Positions 57,343-64,000 of a DNA stretch of 64,000 bases are shown one piece after another. This stretch comes from Blastocatellia bacterium. GTDB taxonomy: Bacteria; Acidobacteriota; Blastocatellia; UBA7656; JADIYM01. The translations under genes were made by a program, and so were the position numbers. The notes under the pieces were generated by a model, which did not search any database, had not been told where the DNA came from, and saw only the letters and a program-made list of their open reading frames with translations. The first letter of the stretch is position 1. The number at the start of each line of letters is the position of its first letter. The stretch covers positions 186,001 through 250,000 of the forward strand of contig JADIYM010000004.1 of NCBI GenBank assembly GCA_016705245.1. The letters are read 5' to 3'.

Positions 57343-58953
57343 ATGGCCGGGCCGGATACTGGCCGTATGGCCGATGAATCCGACCAGGACGACAAGCGGT
57401 CTTCGGAGAGCCGGCGACAGTCAAGCGCATTCGAGCCGAACCTGTTCGTGTTCGACGTCGAGACATCTACTCCGCCTCGACTGGTCCAGTCCGAGATGGT
57501 TGCGCCCGCGGCGTCGCCGAAGCCGACCGAGACTCAACGTCCTTACGTTGATCCGGATCGCGTCGCGCACTTCCGCATCCTTTCGAAGATCGGCGAAGGC
57601 GGCATGGGGGTCGTCTATCGCGCTTCGGACGAATATCTGCAGCGTCTTGTGGCGCTGAAGGTCCTCGGACGCGAGAAGGGTGAGCTCATCGATGCCGAAA
57701 ACACGCAACGGCTCTTGCGTGAGGCTCGCGCCGCTTCGCGCATCAGCCATCCGAATGTCGTGACGATCTTTGCCGCAGGTGAGCACGAAGGCATCGCGTT
57801 CATCGCGATGGAGTACGTCGAAGGCGTCGAGCTTTCGAAGATCGTCGGTCCGGAGGGACTGGACACGGATCGAGCCCTAACCATCGCGAGTCAGATCGCT
57901 GAAGGACTCGCCGCGGCGCACAATCAGGGAATCGTCCATCGCGACATCAAGCCGGCGAACATTCTTGTCTGCGGCGGCGACAAGGTGAAGATCCTCGACT
58001 TCGGGCTCGCAAAGCCTGGAAGACTGAAAGACCGGGAATCCCAGCCGTCGAGTGAGGGTAGCCCGTCTCCGGAGTCGCTCGATGCGCTGAACTTCTACAA
58101 CACGCAGGCCGGCGTGATCTGGGGCTCGCTGCGCTATATGTCGCCCGAGCAGTTTGGCGGTGAAGCGGTCGACGGACGCTCCGACGTCTTTTCGCTTGGC
58201 ATCGTCCTCTACCAGATGTTGACCGGGCACCTTCCTTTCGTGGCCAAGAAGCCGCGCGAGCAACTCGCGGCGCTGCTGCGCCAGACGCCGCCGCCTCTTC
58301 GGAACTACAAGATCCGAATTCCCGACTCAGTCCAGTTCATCATCGATCGCTCGCTTGCGAAGGACCGCGACATGCGATTCGGAACGGCCCACGAAATGGC
58401 GGCCGAGCTGCGCACGGCCGCGAATCGCCTGAAGAACTTCGGCGACGTGGAATTCGAGGATGTTGCGGCGAGCACGCGGGCCAACGAGTCGCGATCCTCC
58501 GCGAAACTTCCGCCGGCGCCCGCCGCGCCGGCTCCGCCTGCAAGCCGTGCACCAGCTACGCCGGTTGCCGCGCCTCTCGGCGTTCGGTACGAACAGCGGT
58601 TTGCACCGGATACCGTCGCGTATTTTCCAGAGGGGTCCGAATACGACGCGGTCGTGATCAGCCGGAACGTCTATCCCTGGCAACCGCGGGCGTCGCGAAG
58701 CACGGGCGCAGTCGGAAACGGAACGGCGGTCGGCCTCAACAACGAGCTCTTCGAGGTTCGCGCCATCGATCCGCGTCCGGACGGCATCATTCGATACTTC
58801 GTGGTTCGCTGGCCAAATCACGCGGTGCTCCGCAAGGTCTTCGAGTACGACGCCGGCGTAGTGCGCTCGTACACGGGCGAGATGCGCGTCGAAGGCGGGA
58901 AGGGGTTTTCTGGGATTCTGTCGAGCATCTTTGGCGCACGGCCGAAGTCCTGA
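57343..58953 (+). CDS. Ser/Thr protein kinase with a unique C-terminal domain
   Basis: About 536 residues. After an acidic, Ser-rich leader the kinase domain (about residues 70-345) has ILSKIGEGGMGVVYRA, VALKVLGREKG, HRDIKPANILV, LDFGLAKPG and LRYMSPEQFGGEAVDGRSDV, all intact. A Pro/Ala linker leads to about 125 residues (VRYEQRFAPDTVAYFPEGSE to FEYDAGVVRSYTGEMR) that match nothing I know; a sensor or docking module is likely. No membrane helix is present. Start options are ATG 57343 or 57367. The next gene (zinc ribbon) begins 16 bp later. Confidence 0.9.
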   Translation: MAGPDTGRMADESDQDDKRSSESRRQSSAFEPNLFVFDVETSTPPRLVQSEMVAPAASPKPTETQRPYVDPDRVAHFRILSKIGEGGMGVVYRASDEYLQRLVALKVLGREKGELIDAENTQRLLREARAASRISHPNVVTIFAAGEHEGIAFIAMEYVEGVELSKIVGPEGLDTDRALTIASQIAEGLAAAHNQGIVHRDIKPANILVCGGDKVKILDFGLAKPGRLKDRESQPSSEGSPSPESLDALNFYNTQAGVIWGSLRYMSPEQFGGEAVDGRSDVFSLGIVLYQMLTGHLPFVAKKPREQLAALLRQTPPPLRNYKIRIPDSVQFIIDRSLAKDRDMRFGTAHEMAAELRTAANRLKNFGDVEFEDVAASTRANESRSSAKLPPAPAAPAPPASRAPATPVAAPLGVRYEQRFAPDTVAYFPEGSEYDAVVISRNVYPWQPRASRSTGAVGNGTAVGLNNELFEVRAIDPRPDGIIRYFVVRWPNHAVLRKVFEYDAGVVRSYTGEMRVEGGKGFSGILSSIFGARPKS

Positions 58954-58968
58954 ACCGGGAGGTCGACG

Positions 58969-59394
58969 ATGGATCGCAAGTACGGCCAGCGCGGATATCA
59001 GGACGGAGACCGCACCGAGAGATCCGACGCACCGAAGCCAAAGCCCGTCGATCGCGATGGCCCACGCTCGCCGAAGATGATGGCTTTTCAGGGCGTCCTC
59101 CGCTGTGCGATGTGCGGAGCTAACGTGGAGCTCATCGGCGAGGTGGAGCTCGACCGCAGTTGCGCGAAGTGCGGCGCGGACTTGCGGACGTGTCGGAACT
59201 GCACCTCGTTCGATCCGGCGGCCAGATGGGAGTGCCGGGCGGAGATTTCGATCCACGTCTCGAGCAAAACCGTGAGGACGCCCTGCGAGTCGTTCACGCC
59301 GCGCCGCAGCGTCGAGAAGAAGACGGGAGAAACTGGTCGTCCCACTGCCAGCAGCGACGCCCGCTCCGCGTTCGAGCGGTTGTTCAAGAAGTAG
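58969..59394 (+). CDS. Zinc-ribbon protein next to the Ser/Thr kinase
   Basis: 141 residues. LRCAMCGANVELIGEVELDR followed by SCAKCGADLRTCRNCTSFDP gives CxxC, CxxC and CxxC pairs, plus a further Cys in ARWECR and TPCESF, enough for two zinc sites. The flanks are charged and probably disordered. The function is unknown. Its ATG is 16 bp after the kinase stop, so it is in the same operon and may be a substrate or partner of the kinase. Confidence 0.75.
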   Translation: MDRKYGQRGYQDGDRTERSDAPKPKPVDRDGPRSPKMMAFQGVLRCAMCGANVELIGEVELDRSCAKCGADLRTCRNCTSFDPAARWECRAEISIHVSSKTVRTPCESFTPRRSVEKKTGETGRPTASSDARSAFERLFKK

Positions 59395-59420
59395 GGGCCA
59401 CCCGTTTCTCCCCGTTTTTT

Positions 59421-59544
59421 GAGCCGCGAGCGGTAGCGAGCGTCCCACGGACGGTCGAACGGTTCCGATCACTTCCTTCCTTCCGAAACACGAGTCTGCG
59501 GTTTCAGCCACCGTCCGTGGGACGCTCGCTACCGCTCGCGGCTC
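59421..59544. repeat. Hairpin element, family A, copy 4
   Basis: Complete 124-bp copy with arms 59421-59455 and 59510-59544. Arms and centre match copy 5 almost base for base, only 190 bp away, which points to a recent duplication. The 387-bp gap at 59395-59781 holds this pair of elements and no gene. Confidence 0.9.
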
Positions 59545-59570
59545 GAGGAACGGGGACCCGGCGGAGCGTC

Positions 59571-59594
59571 CTGCCTGGTAGTGCACGATGCGGA
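59571..59594. repeat. Linker sequence of the family A elements
   Basis: CCTGCCTGGTAGTGCACGAT and following CGG is the reverse complement of the linker found next to elements at about 5972, 6284 and 14853, and nearly the same as 29181. Here it separates copies 4 and 5. Confidence 0.75.
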
Positions 59595-59610
59595 TGGTCC
59601 CCCGCTTTAT

Positions 59611-59734
59611 GAGCCGCGAGCAGTAGCGAGCGTCCCACGGACGGTCGAACGGTTCCGATCACTTCCTTCCTTCCGAAACACGAGTCTGCGGTTTCAGCCA
59701 CCGTCCGTGGGACGCTCGCTACCGCTCGCGGCTC
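59611..59734. repeat. Hairpin element, family A, copy 5
   Basis: Complete 124-bp copy with arms 59611-59645 and 59700-59734. It differs from copy 4 by a CAGTAGC for CGGTAGC change in the left arm. Its right end is 47 bp from the end of the deaminase gene. Confidence 0.9.
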
Positions 59735-59781
59735 GAGGAACGGGGAACGAGGAACAGGGCGGCTGCACGCCTCGATCCTGA

Positions 59782-60351
59782 TCAACCTGCGTTGTAGATC
59801 GTCCCGTCGAGGTCGCAATAGGTCTCCATCACCGCGCGCGCCTCGTCTCGCCTCACGCCCCTGACGATTTCGATCCCGCGATCGGCCAGGTATTGCCACG
59901 ACTCCGGAAAAACCGGCCCCTCGTCGAAGGCGAGGTCGCGTGCGTCAGCACCGGACGCACAACAGACCAACCGATGCACTCCCGACCAGAGCGTCGCACC
60001 GAGACACATTGCGCATGGCTCGCACGAGGTGACGAGCTCGTGCGAAGTCGTACCGTTTCCACCGAGCGAATATCGTCCCAGCCGTGCCTGGGCGAGCATG
60101 AACGCCACGACCTCGGCGTGGAGCGACGAATTGTTGAGGGGCACGACCAGGTTGACGCCGGCCGAGACGATGCGGCCCGTGGCCGATACGAAGACCGCCG
60201 CCCCGAAAGGCCCACCGGTGCCCTCCGTGACATTGCGGCGCGCAAGCGCGATCGCCACGTCGGCCCGGTCCTCGTCGGAGTCGTATGTTCGATTCCAATC
60301 GACGGACTCGTCGACCCACTTCGGTACTGAGATCCGAATCTCGGGCTGCAC
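59782..60351 (-). CDS. Cytidine/deoxycytidylate-family nucleoside deaminase
   Basis: 189 residues. The zinc site is SSLHAEVVAFML (His-Ala-Glu) and SCEPCAMCLGA (PCxxC). The scaffold GGPFGAAVFVSATGRIVSAG is that of the tRNA-adenosine/guanine deaminase group (TadA/GuaD branch) rather than the short Cdd type. The substrate could be guanine, cytosine or a tRNA base; the extended N- and C-termini resemble GuaD-like enzymes. It is convergent with the kinase operon across the hairpin pair. Confidence 0.88.
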   Translation of the reverse strand: MQPEIRISVPKWVDESVDWNRTYDSDEDRADVAIALARRNVTEGTGGPFGAAVFVSATGRIVSAGVNLVVPLNNSSLHAEVVAFMLAQARLGRYSLGGNGTTSHELVTSCEPCAMCLGATLWSGVHRLVCCASGADARDLAFDEGPVFPESWQYLADRGIEIVRGVRRDEARAVMETYCDLDGTIYNAG

Positions 60352-60456
60352 GCCGCGATCATAAACCGACGCACTCGCGAATCGTTACGAAAATGCGACG
60401 CTTCCTGACCATCTGGTACTATCTCCGGCTTTCGAAACCAAGCTCCGGAGGTTCCC

Positions 60457-61160
60457 ATGCAGCCGATCGGTCCTGCCGTTCCCCAGTCCCATACCTCAGC
60501 CGCCCGAATACTCGAGAACGTCACGCCCAGCGCGACTGGCGGAGCGTCGTCGCCCGATGCCGGGCACGTCGTGATCGGACGCGCACTCATCTTTTGGGAT
60601 TCGAAGACGCCAGGACGGAAACTCGATGCCATCGACACCGATCAGATCACGCCATCAGCAGACTGCGTGTCGGAGAGCCTCGAGACGCTGGACGAACGAT
60701 GGAAGGCGGGGTCGTTCCGCTACCTGATGCCGGATTTTCGAAAGCGGGTCCACTCGGGTGAGAATTTCCTGATCGCGGGCGACCGATTCGCGATCGGCAG
60801 CTCGCGCGAAATGTCGCCGGCCGGGCTCAAGGGTGTGGCCGAGGAGGTCGGCCTCGAGCTCGTGATCATCTGCGGCAACAACATGGGCGACATTTTCCGT
60901 CGCAACTCCCTGAACCTCGGACTGCACGTCGTGCAGTGCCCGGAGGCCGTGGCCGATGCGGCCGACGGCGATGAGTTCTCGTTCGACTCGAAGACGCGCG
61001 AGATCCGGAACGTGACGCAGGACAAGACCTACGCGCCCGTGGAGCTTTCGGCAAAGGAAGAAGAGATCCGGCAGTCCGGCGGCATCTTTGCGATCGGCCG
61101 CCGCGAGTTCATCGAGTCGCTATCGGTCGTGCCCGAGATCCGATTCCCCTCGGACGATGA
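60457..61160 (+). CDS. Aconitase-family small subunit, LeuD-like (apparent frameshift at the end)
   Basis: About 234 residues. The swivel domain shows GRALIFWDSKTPGRKLDAID, TDQITPSADC and the substrate motif GDRFAIGSSREMSPAG. It is the small subunit of an isopropylmalate dehydratase or related hydro-lyase. As read, the frame runs on 250 bp into leuC. Adding one C to the CCCC run at 61146-61149 gives a stop (TGA) at 61158-61160 that overlaps the next ATG by three bases, matching the coupling style of this genome and the off-by-one length. The N-terminal 40 residues are longer than in E. coli LeuD. Confidence 0.8.
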
Positions 61161-62494
61161 CGACGGCCGAGCAGATCGTCTGGGCGCATCGCGTGGACAA
61201 GACGGCGCGCGTGTCTCCGGGAGAGACGTTGCGCGTCTACGCCGACCTGCTTCCCGCCTCGGATGGAACCGGACCGTTCTCGATCTACACGTTCAACACG
61301 ATCACGGGCGGGGACACTATCCTTCCGCGTCGGGCTGCCTTTGCGAGCGACCATTTCGTGTTCACGGGAAAGGAGTCCGACGACCGGCAGACCGCCATCT
61401 CGCGTGAGTTCGCCCGCCGGCACGACATCCGTGCGCCGTGGTGGGCCGAGCCCGGCGACGGGATCTTCCACTTCTTCTTTCCGGAACAGGGCCTCGTCGT
61501 TCCCGGCGCCTTCATTCCCGGCGCGGATTCGCACTCGAGGGCATACGGCGCGTACGGCGCGATCGGCATGGGCGTCGGATCCACGACGCTCGGATTCGGA
61601 TGGTCGACGGGTTCGATCTACTTCACGCTCGCGAAGCAACGCCGCGTCGTGCTCGATGGCACGCTGAACCCCTGGGTGAACGGCAAGGACATCGTGCTCG
61701 AGCTTCTGCGGCGCTGGGGCGCGGCGCAGTCGGCAGGCATGGGTGTCGAGTTCGTGGATGCCGCCAAACAGCTTCCGATTCCGTTCCGCAACACGATCTG
61801 CAACATGATGGCCGAAGCAGAGGCCCAGAACGGCCTCTTCGCACAGGACGACATCACGACGGCGTGGTTTGCCGAGCGTGGCATCGAGTTGCCATATCCC
61901 GTGATTGGTCCGGGCGCCGATGCCGTCTATGCCGTCGACGAGGCGTTCGACCTCGGCGAGGTGGTCCCGATGGTCGCCAAGCCTTTCAGTCCGGGAAACG
62001 CCTTCCCTGCGGATGAAGTCGCGAAGGAGCGGATCGTCTTCGACAAGGCGATGATCGGCTCGTGCACGAACGGCGGGTACGAAGACCTGCTCGGCGCCGC
62101 ACTTCTGCTCAAGGCCGCTCGCGGCGCGGGTCTCGATCGAATCGCCGCAGGCCGCGAATTCCTCATCTTCCCCGGGAGCGGGCTCGTAAAGAAGCAGATC
62201 GAGCAGCCCGATCGACGACTTGGCGGCGATTCGATCGCCGACGTGTTCCGGGCCGCTGGCGGCGAGGTCCGGGATTCGTGGTGCGGACCGTGTTTCGGTC
62301 AGGGGCCCGACGCCTTGACGGCTGGCCAGCGGGCCATCACGACGTTCAACAGGAACTGGCAGAATCGGATGGGTCTCGGTGGCGAAGGTTACCTCGCGAG
62401 CCCGCAGGTCGTGGCGGCGTCAGCGCTTGCCGGCTACATCGCGTCGCCTGCCGAGATCGGGCTGACCTGGGACCCAAGCGTCTTCGCGGTGTGA
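61157..62494 (+). CDS. Aconitase-family large subunit, LeuC-like
   Basis: 445 residues. The 4Fe-4S cluster cysteines are in MIGSCTNGGYEDL and SWCGPCFGQGPD. Other signatures are RAAFASDHFVFTGKESDDRQ, PGADSHSRAYGAYGAIGMGV and FPGSGLVKKQIEQPD. It pairs with the small subunit encoded just upstream. The CxxC motif WCGPCFGQGP differs from the usual LeuC CxxCLxMN, so this may be a side branch of the family acting on a different hydroxyacid. Gene order is small-then-large, and no leuA or leuB is near, so the pathway is uncertain. The ATG at 61157 is used. Confidence 0.82.
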   Translation: MTTAEQIVWAHRVDKTARVSPGETLRVYADLLPASDGTGPFSIYTFNTITGGDTILPRRAAFASDHFVFTGKESDDRQTAISREFARRHDIRAPWWAEPGDGIFHFFFPEQGLVVPGAFIPGADSHSRAYGAYGAIGMGVGSTTLGFGWSTGSIYFTLAKQRRVVLDGTLNPWVNGKDIVLELLRRWGAAQSAGMGVEFVDAAKQLPIPFRNTICNMMAEAEAQNGLFAQDDITTAWFAERGIELPYPVIGPGADAVYAVDEAFDLGEVVPMVAKPFSPGNAFPADEVAKERIVFDKAMIGSCTNGGYEDLLGAALLLKAARGAGLDRIAAGREFLIFPGSGLVKKQIEQPDRRLGGDSIADVFRAAGGEVRDSWCGPCFGQGPDALTAGQRAITTFNRNWQNRMGLGGEGYLASPQVVAASALAGYIASPAEIGLTWDPSVFAV

Positions 62495-62499
62495 TGAGA

Positions 62500-62710
62500 G
62501 AAGAGGCAACGCGGAATTTGCGGATGGAGCTGATTCAGCGGATCTGAACTGCTGATTTACAGGGACGACCATAAGTTCGTCATGACCCCTCTCAAGTACG
62601 GGCGGTCCATGCATCAGTACCGGGCGCGGTAGCGCTCGGGTCAGCCTTTCCGTTAGCGTGGTCGACCCGAGCGCTACCGCGCCCGGTACTGATGCGTGAG
62701 GCGTACTTTT
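62500..62710. repeat. Repeat field with family C palindrome, copy 2
   Basis: The 300-bp gap after leuC holds no gene. It begins with GCGGAATTTGCGGAT, related to the inverted repeat at 32349. It then has a complete family C palindrome: arms 62611-62642 and 62664-62695 are perfect reverse complements of 32 bp with a 21-bp centre. The upstream flank (about 62560-62610) resembles the flank of copy 1 at 27688-27738. Confidence 0.85.
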
Positions 62711-62753
62711 CGTGCCTGCCTCAAACAACCTGGACACCCACGCTCACATCCGT

Positions 62754-62774
62754 GTACTTTGAATTGCAAAGTAC
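62754..62774. promoter_or_regulatory. Palindromic operator candidate upstream of yjbQ
   Basis: GTACTTTG-AATTG-CAAAGTAC is a perfect 8-bp-arm palindrome, AT-rich against a GC-rich background, 24 bp before the start codon at 62798. TTGACG follows directly at 62775 and could be a -35-like element, so a repressor bound here would block transcription. The binding protein is unknown. Confidence 0.5.
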
Positions 62775-62797
62775 TTGACGCAAGGAGATGGATCGCC

Positions 62798-63238
62798 ATG
62801 GAAACTCTCAGCCTCTCTCACGGAACCCTGCTCAGCCTGAAGACGGACGATCGCCTCCAGATCGTCGACCTGACTCCCAGAATCGAGGCGCGAGTACGCT
62901 CCGGTCCGGTTAGGGACGGTATCGCGCTCGTGATGTCGATGCACACGACGCTTGCCCTTTTCGTGAACGAGACGCAGGGCGCGCTTCTCGACGACATCCA
63001 GACCTTCCTGTCCGAGCTGGTGCCGCGCGCACGCGGCTGGAAACACGATGACCCCGCGCTATCGGACTGCGATCGCCGCAATGCCGACGCACACGTCAAG
63101 GCGTCGCTTCTGGGCCACAATCTCGCGATTCCGATTCAGGACGGCGGTCTCGTGCTGGGGACGTATCAGGCCATTCTCGCAGCCGAGCTCGACGGGCCGC
63201 GGCAGCGCTCGCTGCACGTTCAATTGATCGGATCGTGA
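62798..63238 (+). CDS. yjbQ: YjbQ/UPF0047-family protein
   Basis: 146 residues, the family's standard length. Signatures: IVDLTPRIEARVRSGPVRDG, VMSMHTTLALFVNETQ (His pair region), ALSDCDRRNADAHVKASLLG and VLGTYQAILAAELDGPRQRS. YjbQ-type proteins have a beta-sandwich with a putative metal site; a weak thiamin-phosphate-synthase activity has been reported for the family but the true role is open. The stop overlaps the ybaK frame's possible GTG, so the two are probably co-transcribed. Confidence 0.93.
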   Translation: METLSLSHGTLLSLKTDDRLQIVDLTPRIEARVRSGPVRDGIALVMSMHTTLALFVNETQGALLDDIQTFLSELVPRARGWKHDDPALSDCDRRNADAHVKASLLGHNLAIPIQDGGLVLGTYQAILAAELDGPRQRSLHVQLIGS

Positions 63239-63279
63239 CGGGTTGCGAATGCACCCCACGTAGCGACAACATTGGCGCA

Positions 63280-63759
63280 ATGGAGAAGACCAACGCCATG
63301 CGGCTGCTCGAGCGGGCGGGCATCACGTTCGCGACGATCGAATATGAAGTCGATGAAAGTGATCTCAGTGTCGAGAACACCGCCAGGAAACTCGGATTGC
63401 CGCCCGAAACCGTCATCAAGACCATCATCGTTCGCGGCGACAAGTCCGGTCCCCTCTTTGCGCTGATTCCGGGCGGCGCGGTCCTCGACGAAAAGCGGCT
63501 CGCAAGCGTTTCGGGCAACAAGCGCGTCGAGGTGGTGCCGCTCAAGGAGGTGCTCGACCTGACCGGTTACATCCGGGGCGCCGTGACGGTGCTTGCCGCA
63601 AGGAAGGCTTATCCGGTTTTCATCGACGAGACGGCCCAGCTCTGGGCATCGGTGGGGATCAGCGGCGGACGTCGAGGACTGGAAATCACGCTCTCTCCCG
63701 CCGATCTGGTACGTGTCGCCGACGCGAGGCTAGTAGACATCGCGCGGCCGGCGACGTAG
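63280..63759 (+). CDS. ybaK: YbaK/ProX-type aminoacyl-tRNA deacylase
   Basis: 159 residues. The fold signatures are VENTARKLGLPPETVIKTII, the Lys in KTIIVRGDKSG, GGAVLDEKRLASVSGNKRVE and TGYIRGAVTVLAARKAYPVF. YbaK hydrolyses mischarged Cys-tRNA(Pro). The start at ATG 63280 (MEKTNAMRLLERAGI) fits the family; the GTG at 63235, which overlaps the yjbQ stop, is the alternative. It ends a two-gene unit with yjbQ. Confidence 0.92.
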   Translation: MEKTNAMRLLERAGITFATIEYEVDESDLSVENTARKLGLPPETVIKTIIVRGDKSGPLFALIPGGAVLDEKRLASVSGNKRVEVVPLKEVLDLTGYIRGAVTVLAARKAYPVFIDETAQLWASVGISGGRRGLEITLSPADLVRVADARLVDIARPAT

Positions 63760-63837
63760 AGGGGCGCTACTGGCGTTGAAACTCTTTGTGCATTTGCGAG
63801 TGCGCTGCGTTGCGGCGCTTGCATGTCTTAAGGCCGC

Positions 63838-63880
63838 ATTTCTCGCAGAGACGCAGAGCAACCGCAAAGGCGCAGGCCGA
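63838..63880. repeat. Half copy of a family D palindrome
   Basis: TTTCTCGCAGAGACGCAGAG followed by CAACCGCAAAGGCGCAGGC matches the right arms of copies 1, 2 and 4. No matching left arm is present. It fills most of the gap after ybaK. Confidence 0.6.
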
Positions 63881-63968
63881 GGCGCATGCGCCGACGCTTG
63901 GCCCCGAACCCGCATCTCCCCCTCCCTGATGTACACTGTGCGAACTACTTCACAAGCGAGGATCGTCG

Positions 63969-64000
63969 ATGCGCTTTGCCGCTCGTGTTTTTCGAACTCA
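63969..64000 (+). CDS. Start of a gene cut by the window edge
   Basis: ATGCGCTTTGCC opens a frame (MRFAARVFRT) that runs off the right edge after ten codons. The Arg/Phe-rich start could be the n-region of a signal peptide. GCGAGGA lies about seven bases upstream as a possible ribosome-binding site. Too little is visible to name a product. Confidence 0.35.
   Translation, partial: MRFAARVFRT

Noticed and set aside
61161..61407. C-terminal extension of the LeuD-like protein into leuC
   Set aside because: A 250-bp overlap is implausible. One added C in the run at 61146-61149 gives a stop overlapping the leuC start codon.
63235..63279. Upstream GTG start for ybaK overlapping the yjbQ stop
   Set aside because: The extra 15 residues (including two Cys) do not resemble the family N-terminus; MEKTNAMRLLERAGI at 63280 does. 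The overlap is kept only as an alternative.

Overview
The window is GC-rich bacterial DNA with densely packed short operons. Many gene pairs are joined by ATGA, GTGA or TGATG stop/start overlaps. It has no rRNA, tRNA, CRISPR array, transposase or prophage gene that I can see. The gene mix suggests a free-living, Gram-negative-type soil or sediment bacterium, possibly Acidobacteriota or a neighbouring phylum. It includes Hanks-type Ser/Thr kinases, NtrC-type regulators, lipoproteins with lipoboxes, a tesA/ybbA/ybbP locus, a MacA/MacB-like pump and a bacterial histone-deacetylase homologue. The phylum is inference only; no marker gene is present.

Layout. 1-900: the end of mscL, then a tandem and palindromic repeat field. 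0.9-7 kb: mostly minus-strand housekeeping genes (YkgJ-type protein, lipoprotein, two GNAT acetyltransferases, CRM RNA-binding protein, cupin, hemolysin-III protein, DUF1287). 7-14.7 kb: a deacetylase, a membrane-anchored FtsK-gamma-like protein, a pseudokinase/zinc-ribbon/double-FHA protein, and an SGNH plus MBOAT acyl-transfer pair. 15-23 kb: beta-CASP nuclease, sulfurtransferase, SDR, sigma-54 regulator, aspartoacylase-like protein, AI-2E transporter. 23-29 kb: ybbP/ybbA divergent from tesA, then a protein with all six zinc ligands of a subclass B1 metallo-beta-lactamase. 29-35 kb: NtrY/NtrX-like two-component pair next to an ABC ATPase and an HlyD adaptor. 35-41 kb: hybrid histidine kinase divergent from a secreted subtilisin. 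41.5-48.4 kb: Ser/Thr kinase and a five-gene oligopeptide ABC importer whose OppD is internally deleted. 48.6-59.4 kb: HEAT protein, aminotransferase, protease-like lipoprotein lacking its Ser, nadA with an RHH-like partner, TauE, ECF sigma/ChrR pair, SixA, Ser/Thr kinase and zinc ribbon. 59.8-64 kb: deaminase, leuDC-like dehydratase, YjbQ, YbaK.

Two features run through the window. First, the intergenic spaces are filled with several families of palindromic elements. The clearest is a hairpin of almost constant length (124-125 bp) with five complete copies. Second, at least nine conserved genes carry apparent single-base frameshifts, mostly next to short homopolymers. The lengths are consistent with one-base errors, so most are probably sequence or assembly errors rather than biology. 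The oppD deletion is different: it removes about 40-45 codons including the H-loop and cannot be a homopolymer error.
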